Shown here: positions 1 through 7,137 of the stretch, in pieces | Layout: each line of letters begins with the position of its first letter | How positions within the stretch are numbered: position 1 is the stretch's first letter | NCBI GenBank assembly: GCA_026388095.1 | Contig: JAPLKL010000075.1 | Span: 1 to 64,000, forward strand | Origin: Elusimicrobiota bacterium | GTDB lineage: Bacteria > Elusimicrobiota > Elusimicrobia > UBA1565 > UBA9628 | Direction of reading: 5' to 3' | DNA: 64,000 bases | Translations under genes and position numbers: made by a program | Notes under the pieces: model-generated | Database searches by the model: none | Seen by the model: only the letters and a program-made list of their open reading frames with translations | Told to the model about the DNA's origin: nothing

Positions 1-1
1 C

Positions 2-8
2 GTTAGGC
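2..8 (+). repeat. Right end of an attC site cut by the window edge
   Basis: GTTAGGC matches the integron core site GTTRRRY and marks the left boundary of the first visible cassette. Its complement GCCTAAC opens the attC at 400, so the two belong to one cassette. Confidence 0.75.
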
Positions 9-27
9 AGTATTAGACGACAACGAC

Positions 28-378
28 ATGAAGAAAGGACGAGTTCAGCAACACCTGAAAAGGGAGAAGTTAATCCACTCGTTGCCGCATCAGTTGGCCG
101 AATTCGCTGAATTGGTCGAACGCGGGAAGGGAGATTACGCACTTGTCCTTTTTGACTGCGGCATGGATGAAACGGTCCATTCGAACCTAGTCGAAAGAGC
201 ACTCAAGAAGATCCCAGCCGACTCATCTCAACACATAGTTGTCGCCGGCTGGAATTTCACAGACGAAGCATTCGACGCGGTATCCAAACGGCATGGTCAG
301 ATTTTAAAAGTACATGATTTCCCATGGACGGATGAACGACTCAAGCACGTGCGAGCTCCCCTCGAAAGGAAGTGGTAG
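28..378 (+). CDS. Integron cassette protein of unknown function (116 aa)
   Basis: A soluble-looking protein with no signal peptide or membrane segment. It starts with a basic stretch rich in Lys and Arg and ends in KW. A mixed alpha/beta region around residues 35-90 contains a hydrophobic strand (YALVLFDCG) and later HIVVAGW. I recognise no family. The ATG lies 20 nt after the recombination point, and the stop is 20 nt before the attC at 400, the tight packing usual for cassette genes. No clear Shine-Dalgarno sequence is seen. Expression probably depends on a promoter further left in the array. Confidence 0.75.
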   Translation: MKKGRVQQHLKREKLIHSLPHQLAEFAELVERGKGDYALVLFDCGMDETVHSNLVERALKKIPADSSQHIVVAGWNFTDEAFDAVSKRHGQILKVHDFPWTDERLKHVRAPLERKW

Positions 379-399
379 TGCCAAACAGAAAAAAAGTCT

Positions 400-502
400 G
401 CCTAACATCGGGTATTGCGGCCGCGCGCAAGCGCGGAACACCAACGTGGGGGCAGCCTTTGCGGCCCGCGCATAGCGCGCGCCGCAAACCCCAGCGTTAG
501 GT
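400..502 (+). repeat. attC site 1
   Basis: The site opens with GCCTAAC (RYYYAAC) and closes with GTTAGGT (GTTRRRY), 103 bp in all. Between them lies an imperfect dyad rich in CGCGC, including GCGGCCGCGCGC on the left and GCGCGCGCCGC on the right, able to form the folded single-strand substrate of an integron integrase. Confidence 0.9.
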
Positions 503-567
503 GGAACTATTTAGGGGCATCCGATTTCGCAAGAGAACGTCAGTAGGTAAGCATACTCAATAGAGCG

Positions 568-1056
568 ATGCGTAAGATATTAGCCTTGGTGCTCGGAATC
601 GTTTTGCTCTCGCTGCTTATAGGGGCCCTAATGCATTTTGCAAATCGACCAAAGGTCCGTATTGTGGCTGAACCCCTTGAAGACGTACCCAACCATCCCG
701 AGGATGCACGTCGTGTCAAATGCCAATTCCTGAATCTTAGCAAAGCGACCTTCCGTTGTGGCCCACGGTTCTGCTATATAAGACCCACCAAGGATCAGAG
801 CGGTCTACATCGAGTGGTCCATCCGTGGGACAACAACAATGCTCTCGGTGGCATGTACGGCACTCCGGTCGAGATCATGCGAATCGACGATGATTGGGTC
901 TTAGATGCACCGGGTCACTACGAATTCGTCGTGGAGTGCGGATTCGAATGCACACGGATGACCAAGTCTGGGGATGTGAGCTATTCCAATCTGCACGCGA
1001 AGAGCGATCCGTTCACTGTAAATGTGGGCATCCCAAACAAGGCCATACAGAAATGA
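568..1056 (+). CDS. Integron cassette protein, membrane-anchored, unknown function (162 aa)
   Basis: The first 25 residues form a hydrophobic segment (LALVLGIVLLSLLIGALM) after two basic residues, so the rest is probably outside the cytoplasm. The exported part has five cysteines (residues about 52-126), several in short-spaced pairs such as FRCGPRFC and VECGFEC, which suggests disulfides. Its predicted strands resemble a small beta-sandwich, but I recognise no family. The gene fills the cassette: the stop lies 27 nt before attC site 2. The upstream 65 nt hold no obvious ribosome site. Confidence 0.75.
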   Translation: MRKILALVLGIVLLSLLIGALMHFANRPKVRIVAEPLEDVPNHPEDARRVKCQFLNLSKATFRCGPRFCYIRPTKDQSGLHRVVHPWDNNNALGGMYGTPVEIMRIDDDWVLDAPGHYEFVVECGFECTRMTKSGDVSYSNLHAKSDPFTVNVGIPNKAIQK

Positions 1057-1083
1057 GAATGGCAAACGAAATGCAAAAAGTCC

Positions 1084-1183
1084 ACCTAACATCGGGCTCT
1101 ACGGCCGCGCGCATGCGCGGAGCCCGGTCAGGTGGGCCAACGCCGCGCGCACATAGCGCGCGCCGTAGGCCCCGGCGTTAGAT
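1084..1183 (+). repeat. attC site 2
   Basis: Opens with ACCTAAC, closes with GTTAGAT, 100 bp. The left stem starts ATCGGG as in attC site 1, and the right stem carries the same CATAGCGCGCGCCG block, showing that the sites belong to one integron family. Confidence 0.9.
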
Positions 1184-1201
1184 TGCCCCGATGAGAATCC
1201 C

Positions 1202-3013
1202 ATGAATGAAACCGTCGCCACAGACGAACGCCCGGGGTTTGTAAGGCTCATCGGTGTCCTCTGTCTTCTCGGTGGCTGCGGGAAATTCCTTTGGGCAATA
1301 GTGGCTGCTTTCTTAGCCGGAAAGTCGTCGGCAACATTGTCCTTGTTCTTCGGCCTCGAAGAGATCGGATCGGCGCTGGTGCTGATTGCCATGGGGTGGG
1401 GCTGCATGAGATTCCGGCACTGGGCACGAGGGTTGCTGATATCGCTGGGCCTCATCTGTCTCCCCGAGCTCATTTCAAACATCATCATGATGGCCGTCAG
1501 TGCGGGGCAAAGCCAGAAGATTCCCGGTCCGTATGGCTCGTTTGCCATTACGTTCGCGTTCTGCTACTTGGCGGCGAAAGTGGCCATGTTGGCCTTCATA
1601 GTCTCCGCATTGCTATCGAAGCAGGTCCATGCAACTTTCGTGAGCCGTAACCAAAAGCCTGATTGGAGCAACCGCTTTCAATTCGCGCCGTTGGTGATTC
1701 TTGTGTGGTCATTTTCGATCGCCTACGGCAAGGCCTCTCGTTTCGCCTTTGGCTGTGTCTTGCCCGTAAACGTCGGGTCCATCATGGGCCCTTGGTGGCA
1801 AGTCCACGAGATTTGTGTGCTCTTGCTCGGAATACTCGGTGCCGCATGGGTGATCCAAGGCCACCTGAGGCAGACTTGGTGGCTTCTTGTCGGAGCTGCC
1901 ATCTTATCGCTGGCTTACTGCTTTACGCCGGGGTTCCTACCTCGCTTTAGCAATTTACAATCGCTCATGGACCAGTTCATGAGATCGGCTGGGATGGCGC
2001 AGAAGGAAGCCGAGCATATCGCTCAACGCTACTCCGATGCAATCGGGATTGTCGCTGGCATGCCCTTAAGGGTCTCGGAGGTTCTCAACATCGGCATCTG
2101 CACCGGATTCTTGGTTTTGACCAGAATGCAGTTCCTTCGCGGGCGGGGGAAAGGCGGGGCTTCGGGCGGCAGCGAGCGTCCGCCGACCCTCGGCCTACGC
2201 AGCAATCGTGAGACAACGAACCTGAGAAAGATTTTACATTTCATCGCATGCGCATCTCTCTGTCTCATATTGGTCTACCCGGTTGAGAAGTCAATCCTCA
2301 AGAGGTCTGCGATCACCCGTCTCACGGTGGAGTTCGATGTGGACCGACTACCTTCGTCTGCGGATCGGGATTCCGCGACAACCCAAGCGGCTGAAATCAT
2401 TAAACGGCGGCTCACTCAATACCTTCAATCTGCCCATGTCTTCGAGCGCGATGGACGAAACCGGCTGCGGATCGAGGTGCGCGGCGTCGACGATTTGGAG
2501 AAATTAAAGACAGTGATATCACGGCCGGGGGTGCTCGAGTTCCGACTCATCGACGATTCACCATTTGCGCAGAAGGCGCTCTCTCACATCGGTGAGGAGG
2601 CCAATTCAGCCGAGCCCATCCCTGCTGGGGATACATTGCTTCGGGAGAAAGATGGGACTCCCTATCTTGTCCGAGGCAAAACCCCATTGACGGGTTCGGA
2701 TTTGAAGAGCGCGGCCAGCATGCCCGACGGTGCGGCTGGCCAGCGTGGGGTCAGTGTTCAGTTCAATAGTCATGGCGCCGACATACTGGAGAAGGTCACT
2801 GCCGCCAACGTCGGCAAACGTATGGCACTCGTCTTGGACGGTTTGGTCTATACCGCTCCTAGGATCAAAGGGCCCATCAAGCAAGGGTCATTGATTATTG
2901 ATGGACAGTTCAGTCGGGAGGAGGTCCGTGACCTTGCCGTCGTCCTAGGGTCCGGCCCTCTCCCCGTCCCCGTTAAGACCATTTCCAAGGTTCAGCAATT
3001 TCCAATCGATTGA
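1202..3013 (+). CDS. Cassette-borne membrane protein with a SecD-type P1 head domain (603 aa)
   Basis: The N-terminal half (about residues 15-310) has six or more hydrophobic segments and no recognised transporter fold. A further segment at about 345-360 leads to an exported C-terminal domain (about 370-595) that follows the pattern of the SecD periplasmic region: a repeated-strand start (AAEIIKRRL), the P1 motif GVDDLEKLK followed by RPGVLEFRLID, GKTPLTGSDL, then LVLDGLVYTAPRI and finally LAVVLGSGPLPVPV. In SecD this region precedes the six-helix SecDF translocation bundle, which is absent here. At 1.8 kb it is long for a cassette gene. The stop is 5 nt before attC site 3. Whether it affects Sec export is inference only. 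Confidence 0.8.
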   Translation: MNETVATDERPGFVRLIGVLCLLGGCGKFLWAIVAAFLAGKSSATLSLFFGLEEIGSALVLIAMGWGCMRFRHWARGLLISLGLICLPELISNIIMMAVSAGQSQKIPGPYGSFAITFAFCYLAAKVAMLAFIVSALLSKQVHATFVSRNQKPDWSNRFQFAPLVILVWSFSIAYGKASRFAFGCVLPVNVGSIMGPWWQVHEICVLLLGILGAAWVIQGHLRQTWWLLVGAAILSLAYCFTPGFLPRFSNLQSLMDQFMRSAGMAQKEAEHIAQRYSDAIGIVAGMPLRVSEVLNIGICTGFLVLTRMQFLRGRGKGGASGGSERPPTLGLRSNRETTNLRKILHFIACASLCLILVYPVEKSILKRSAITRLTVEFDVDRLPSSADRDSATTQAAEIIKRRLTQYLQSAHVFERDGRNRLRIEVRGVDDLEKLKTVISRPGVLEFRLIDDSPFAQKALSHIGEEANSAEPIPAGDTLLREKDGTPYLVRGKTPLTGSDLKSAASMPDGAAGQRGVSVQFNSHGADILEKVTAANVGKRMALVLDGLVYTAPRIKGPIKQGSLIIDGQFSREEVRDLAVVLGSGPLPVPVKTISKVQQFPID

Positions 3014-3017
3014 GGCA

Positions 3018-3119
3018 ATCTAACATCCGGAGTTGCGGGCGCGCGCACACGCGGCGCCCTACATGTGGTCAGCCTCTGCGGCGCGCTAATAGCGCGCGCC
3101 GCAGACCGTCGCGTTGTGC
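3018..3119 (+). repeat. attC site 3 with a degenerate right core site
   Basis: Opens with ATCTAAC, which pairs with TTAGAT at 1178. It closes with GTTGTGC, which departs from GTTRRRY at one purine position. The inner CGCGC dyads match sites 1 and 2. Length is 102 bp. Confidence 0.85.
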
Positions 3120-3146
3120 GGAATGGCGAAAGCTTGATAACGTAGC

Positions 3147-3983
3147 ATGAAAATTGGGAACCGCGTTATCGTCGTCGGCGCAATATTCATCTTGCTGCTC
3201 GCAGCCATTGCGGTTCGGCAAAGACCTCGAGCAAAAGAAGCTCGGCCGCGACAGCTGCGGGCTTTGTATCTCCCCTACTGGTCGACTCGCGATTTGAAGC
3301 CTCTCAGCAATAATCTGGCTGACTGCCAGAAGTCTGTTCAAACCGCGATCGAAGCGGCGCGGGCGAATCCGCGTTGGGGAGACTTTGGGTTTAAATGCGG
3401 GCACCACTACCCGTTTAACGCCGATGCATCCGTAACAGACATTCAGTTGAAGCGGAAATCTGCAATCCTAAGACAATGGCCGGAATTCGTGCGACAAAAT
3501 GCGGCCATGTTTGGCCTTGACCCTCAAACCATATTCCCAGGCAGACAAACTTCGTCGGGGACTTGGGCGGTACAAAGATGGAACGGCGTGTACATCCACA
3601 CTTACCCCTTGTGGACTCATGGGGCCACGGCCCCTTCCGGGGACGATTTATTCATTCGGCCGTTGGGAATTAATACCCGTTCATGGACATTGAATAGCAT
3701 TCCCTCAGTCAGTTCTGCGACGGCGACATCCATGGCTCGCCAAAAATGGCTTTCGCAGGGCCTTTCGCAGGGCGTCGAAATAGAGAGAATCGATCAGCCC
3801 ATGCTTTCAATTGAGATCGGCTTGAGTAGCGAGTGCGGTACGCCTGAGAGCCCGGTGCTAGTTTGGAAGATCTACGGCAAGGCGAGAAAACAGGGGCACA
3901 ATCCATATCCAAACTGTTGGCTCAATGCACATTCAGGGGAAGTTTGCGGTCGGTGCGATATCTGGGAGCATGTTACCCTATGA
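3147..3983 (+). CDS. Last cassette gene: membrane-anchored exported protein with a PepSY-like end (278 aa)
   Basis: A hydrophobic anchor occupies residues 7-23, after which the protein is probably periplasmic. Its C-terminal part (about 195-265) runs ARQKWLSQGL, a strand containing MLSIEI, VLVWKIYG and finally NCWLNAHSGEV. This resembles the helix-strand pattern of PepSY-type domains, in which a substrate strand ends in DAxTGEV; the match is by eye and weak. Cysteines near residues 60, 84, 231, 257, 268 and 271 suggest disulfides. The gene lies directly after attC site 3, but no attC follows it, so it is either the final cassette with a lost attC or the first chromosomal gene. Confidence 0.7.
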   Translation: MKIGNRVIVVGAIFILLLAAIAVRQRPRAKEARPRQLRALYLPYWSTRDLKPLSNNLADCQKSVQTAIEAARANPRWGDFGFKCGHHYPFNADASVTDIQLKRKSAILRQWPEFVRQNAAMFGLDPQTIFPGRQTSSGTWAVQRWNGVYIHTYPLWTHGATAPSGDDLFIRPLGINTRSWTLNSIPSVSSATATSMARQKWLSQGLSQGVEIERIDQPMLSIEIGLSSECGTPESPVLVWKIYGKARKQGHNPYPNCWLNAHSGEVCGRCDIWEHVTL

Positions 3984-4010
3984 GGCCCCTGTGAACGGCC
4001 GGGGAGATAG

Positions 4011-4679
4011 GTGACAAAAACGTCCAGGGACATAGGGGACACCAGCAAGCTCCCCAAACCAGTCCGCGCCATCGCTCTGGCCGCACTCATCCTTCTCATC
4101 ACGGCCCCGCCGCTCAAGGCCAGGGAGAGCCCCGCCATGTCCACCAACCGTGACGAATTAGAACGCCGGGCCGGCGACCAATGGGACGCCGCTCACGACG
4201 CCAAACGTCCCACACGCCAGCCCCAGCAAGCCGCCGCCTTGCAACGGCTCTTCGACAAGATCGACGCCCTGACCAAGCTCAAATCCTTCGACCTCAAAAA
4301 AGTCGCCAAGGTCCTAGGCCTGCGCCCGAAGTACGAAGAGACGCAGAGAAACGAATACTTCGTCATCTATGAGGCCAAGCTCCCTGACGGCGTCTTCCGG
4401 CGAGTCGAAGTCCGCGTCGGCTCCAACGCGGCGCGCGGAATCCTGATCGTAGACATCGACCCAGCGCTGGCCATCACCCCCGGCGAGGTCGCCGACCGCT
4501 TCGGCAGCGCCAAGGCCATCAGCAACCCCACTCTCCACGCGCCGCCGGATTCACCCTACTACTATCTCTACCCCAGGCCCGGCGGCGAGCTCCGCCTGGG
4601 CATCAAGCCGGGAGCCGTTCACACCGTGGTCAGTGTCGTCTGGGACACCATCAACAGCCTGGCAGGAAAAGGCGGCTGA
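4011..4679 (+). CDS. Exported protein of unknown function (222 aa)
   Basis: The GTG start is preceded by GGGGAGA, a fair ribosome site. Residues 18-37 form a signal peptide (IALAALILLITAPP followed by LKA). The mature protein has a charged helical segment (about 45-95) and then a strand-rich domain in which YFVIYEAKLPDG and ILIVDIDP are the clearest strands. It ends in GG and has no cysteines after the leader. I recognise no family. An internal ATG at 4138 would drop the signal peptide and is less likely. GC content is back at the chromosomal level, so I place it outside the integron array. It converges on the minus-strand gene ending at 4690. Confidence 0.7.
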   Translation: MTKTSRDIGDTSKLPKPVRAIALAALILLITAPPLKARESPAMSTNRDELERRAGDQWDAAHDAKRPTRQPQQAAALQRLFDKIDALTKLKSFDLKKVAKVLGLRPKYEETQRNEYFVIYEAKLPDGVFRRVEVRVGSNAARGILIVDIDPALAITPGEVADRFGSAKAISNPTLHAPPDSPYYYLYPRPGGELRLGIKPGAVHTVVSVVWDTINSLAGKGG

Positions 4680-4689
4680 CCGACAGGGC

Positions 4690-5451
4690 TCACTGCCCCG
4701 GCTTAGCCTGCCCCGCCGCCGGCTGCGCCTTCCCGTAGTTCGCCAGCCCATCCGTAAAATCCTGCGGCAGACCCAACGCCTTCCCCGCGTCCGCCACCAA
4801 AGCCCGCAGCAGACCATCCTCCACCAGCAGGTCCGATGAAGCCGCCAGCACATCGCGCGGAGCCTGCTTGAGCGCGTCCTTGACGAAAGCCCGCACCGCC
4901 GGATCGGCCGCGTACTTAGCCCCCAACTCCACGAAGTTCTTGGACCCCGCCAGCCCCCGCAGGAACTTCACCGGGTCGTGGTCCTTCATGTAGTCGTCGT
5001 TGAGCTTCTTAAGGTCCGGATAATGCATCCAGTCCCGCCCGTACTGATGGATGGCCGGATACCGCTGCGTGTACTGGATGGCCAAGTCCCGCGCCTTCGC
5101 CTCGCTCTTGCGCACCGCCTCTGTAAAAGCGGAAACAGCCGCCCCCCCCGCCGCAGGCGCAGGCGGCGGAGCAACAGGAACCGCGGCCTGCTGGCCGGGA
5201 ACCGGGGCCGGAGCCGCCGACCCAGGGAAGTCCCCCGGATTGACCAAATCCAACCCCGACTGCGGCTCAGCCAAAGGCGCGGCGGACTGCGCCTGCCCCG
5301 GCGCCACCGAATCCAGCCCGATCTTCACCGCCACCGGCTTCTCCTTCTGGGAGAGCTGCCAGAACATCACCCCCACCGCCGACCCCGCGATGAGCAGCCC
5401 CGCCAACAGCGCGGCAAGCCCGCCGGTGCGCTTGGTCGGCTCGTGTTCCAT
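4690..5451 (-). CDS. Membrane-anchored protein with Pro/Ala-rich linker (253 aa)
   Basis: One transmembrane segment (about residues 10-32, LAALLAGLLIAGSAVGVMFW) anchors the protein. A linker of about 75 residues rich in Pro, Ala and Gln follows, then a helical domain (about 105-245) without cysteines or known motifs. I take the ATG at 5451. A TTG two codons upstream is in frame, but TATAAT at 5461-5466 ends only 9 nt before the ATG, so the mRNA probably begins at or just before it. The gene follows the pseudouridine synthase on the same strand with 10 nt between them, and this -10 box lies across that gap and the end of the upstream gene. Function unknown. Confidence 0.75.
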   Translation of the reverse strand: MEHEPTKRTGGLAALLAGLLIAGSAVGVMFWQLSQKEKPVAVKIGLDSVAPGQAQSAAPLAEPQSGLDLVNPGDFPGSAAPAPVPGQQAAVPVAPPPAPAAGGAAVSAFTEAVRKSEAKARDLAIQYTQRYPAIHQYGRDWMHYPDLKKLNDDYMKDHDPVKFLRGLAGSKNFVELGAKYAADPAVRAFVKDALKQAPRDVLAASSDLLVEDGLLRALVADAGKALGLPQDFTDGLANYGKAQPAAGQAKPGQ

Positions 5452-5461
5452 GGCCAACCAA

Positions 5462-6010
5462 TTATAGCAGGTGCGCCGCTTCCCCGTCGCTCAGGAAGCG
5501 CCACTGCCCCGAAGCCACATCCAGCTCCAGCCCCCCCACGGCCACCCGCTTAAGCTCCAGCACCTTCAGCGCCGTCCCGAACTTCGGGTCCTTGAGCGCC
5601 CCAAAGATCCGCCGGATGTGCCGGTTCTTCCCCTCGTCGAGCTTCACCCGGACCCGAGTCTTAGGGCCCGCCCGGCCCAGCACCTCCACCTCCCGGGCCC
5701 GGCACAGCCCCTCCGGCGTCTCCACCCCCGCCAAAGCCTGCCGCACATGCTCCGGCGTCACCAAACCCCGCACCCAGACCTCGTAAGTCTTGAGCAGATG
5801 CCCCGGCCGTGTCAGCGCGTCAAGCACCTTGCCCTCTTTGGCAAAGAGCAGAAGCCCCCGCGAATCCAGGTCCAGCCGGCCCGCCGGCATCCAGCCCTCG
5901 GCGCGCGCCCAATCCGGCAAAAGGTCGTAGACCGTCTTGCGCCCCTTCTCGTCGCAGAGCGTGACCACGTAGCCCTTCGGCTTGTGCAGCATCAGCATGC
6001 GGGGCGCCAT
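5462..6010 (-). CDS. Pseudouridine synthase, RsuA/RluE type without S4 domain
   Basis: The protein (182 aa) converts a uridine in ribosomal RNA to pseudouridine. It shows the family start (LHKPKGYVV, residues 8-16), the catalytic-aspartate motif GRLDLDSRGLLLF (about 40-52), the conserved TYEVWVRG strand (about 70) and the basic R-N-R-H-I-R-R-like stretch (KNRHIRRIF, about 126). The usual N-terminal S4 RNA-binding domain is missing, as in RluE (YmfC) rather than RluB or RsuA. The rRNA target cannot be read from sequence. TATAAA ends 7 nt before the ATG with no Shine-Dalgarno sequence, suggesting a leaderless or nearly leaderless mRNA divergent from rmuC. Confidence 0.88.
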   Translation of the reverse strand: MAPRMLMLHKPKGYVVTLCDEKGRKTVYDLLPDWARAEGWMPAGRLDLDSRGLLLFAKEGKVLDALTRPGHLLKTYEVWVRGLVTPEHVRQALAGVETPEGLCRAREVEVLGRAGPKTRVRVKLDEGKNRHIRRIFGALKDPKFGTALKVLELKRVAVGGLELDVASGQWRFLSDGEAAHLL

Positions 6011-6017
6011 GGACCAT

Positions 6018-6069
6018 TTTATAGCAAGTTGTCAGCCCCATTGACTTACGTTCGGAAGGGTATTATCAT
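6018..6069. promoter_or_regulatory. Divergent promoters for the pseudouridine synthase and rmuC
   Basis: On the plus strand TTGACT (6041-6046), a 17-nt spacer and TATCAT (6064-6069) precede the rmuC ATG by 9 nt. On the minus strand TATAAA (6023-6018) ends 7 nt before the ATG at 6010. Neither gene has a ribosome site. Confidence 0.6.
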
Positions 6070-6078
6070 CCTCTTGCC

Positions 6079-7137
6079 ATGCTCTACGCCCTCGTGGTCT
6101 TCAACGTCGTGACCTTGGCCCTCGTTCTCTGGGTCATCCTCACCATGGTCCGCCTGGACGAGCGCACCCGCAAGGCCGAAGCCCTGCCCCAGCAGATCGA
6201 CCAGAACAAGGACGACACCCTGCGCCAGGTGCGCGAGGAGCTCAAGTCCACCAAAGCCGACTTCCAGAACAAGACCGACTCCGCCGTGGCCTCCATCCAG
6301 GCCGTCACCGGCCAGCTCGGCGAGCGCCTCAAGGCCGCGGGCGCCACCTTGGACAGCCTGCAGAACTCCACCGGCCAGCTCATCGCCGGCCTGCAGACCG
6401 TCTCCGAGCTGCGCGACGTGTTCCTGGTTCCCCAGCGCCGCGGCCCCCAGTCCGAGGTGCACCTCCAGTCCCTCCTGGAGAACATCTTCCCCCACGAGGA
6501 CCTCAAGTTCCCCTACAGCCCCGACCCCGGCGCCTCGGAGAAGGTCGAGGCGGCGGTCAAGATCGCGGAGCGCTGGCTGCCCATAGACTCCAAGGCCCAC
6601 ATCGACAAGTTCCTGGAGTTCAAGAAGACCAACGCGCGCAAGGACAAGACCGCTTTCCTCAACGCCATCAAGGGCTCGGTCGAGGACATCTCCGCCAAGT
6701 ACATCCGGCCCGAGCGCGGCACGCACGACTTCGCCTTCCTCTTCGTGCCGGCCGAGAGCCTGTGGATGGAGATCACCGAGTTCAAGACCGGCGAGGACGC
6801 CGGCCCGGACCTTTTCAGCTACGCGCGCGCCAAGAAGGTCATCCTGGTCTCGCCCCAGACCCTCTACCCCTACCTGCGCCTGGTCATGGTGGCCATGGCC
6901 GGCAAACAGCTCCAGAACAAGGCCCAGGAGCTGCACCAGAACCTGCAGGGCCTGCTCACCCGCTTCCACGAGGTGCGCGAGGCCGTGGACAAAGCCTCCA
7001 AGCAGATGGGCAACGCCAAGGCCAACCTCGACGAGGCCCGCCAGGGCTTGTCGGACTTCGAGGTCAGCCTGACCCGCGGCGTGTCCCTGGCCGCGCCCCA
7101 GGCCGCCGGGCTCGTGGAGTCCCAACGGAGCGCCTGA
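6079..7137 (+). CDS. rmuC: RmuC-family DNA recombination protein
   Basis: The protein (352 aa) has an N-terminal membrane anchor (residues 1-22), a coiled coil (about 30-115) and the RmuC domain, recognised by WLPIDSKAHIDKFLEF (about 171-186), DISAKYIRPERGTHDFAFLFVP (spanning about 203-224) and the later RAKKVILVSPQTL. RmuC limits DNA inversion or rearrangement and has a restriction-nuclease-like core with proposed catalytic Asp, Glu and Lys residues. The length is shorter than the E. coli protein (475 aa) because the C-terminal tail is short. Its TGA overlaps the ATG of the DUF2779 gene, so the two are translationally coupled. Confidence 0.88.
   Translation: MLYALVVFNVVTLALVLWVILTMVRLDERTRKAEALPQQIDQNKDDTLRQVREELKSTKADFQNKTDSAVASIQAVTGQLGERLKAAGATLDSLQNSTGQLIAGLQTVSELRDVFLVPQRRGPQSEVHLQSLLENIFPHEDLKFPYSPDPGASEKVEAAVKIAERWLPIDSKAHIDKFLEFKKTNARKDKTAFLNAIKGSVEDISAKYIRPERGTHDFAFLFVPAESLWMEITEFKTGEDAGPDLFSYARAKKVILVSPQTLYPYLRLVMVAMAGKQLQNKAQELHQNLQGLLTRFHEVREAVDKASKQMGNAKANLDEARQGLSDFEVSLTRGVSLAAPQAAGLVESQRSA

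Larger units (their letters stand above)
2..3983 (+). mobile_element. Distal part of an integron gene-cassette array
   Basis: Three complete attC sites (400-502, 1084-1183, 3018-3119) and a partial one at the left edge separate four single-gene cassettes, all on the plus strand. Each cassette begins with a core site whose complement opens its own attC: TTAGGC at 3 with GCCTAAC at 400, TTAGGT at 497 with ACCTAAC at 1084, TTAGAT at 1178 with ATCTAAC at 3018. That pairing is what one expects of circular cassettes inserted one by one. The three attC sites resemble one another closely, as in sedentary chromosomal integrons. Cassette orientation puts attI and the integrase to the left, outside the window. 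GC content is visibly lower than in the flanking chromosome. Confidence 0.88.

Noticed and set aside
3890-3900. A fourth attC start near 3896 (GCACAAT).
   Set aside because: It lies inside the gene at 3147, lacks the final C of the core site, and no matching inverted structure follows.
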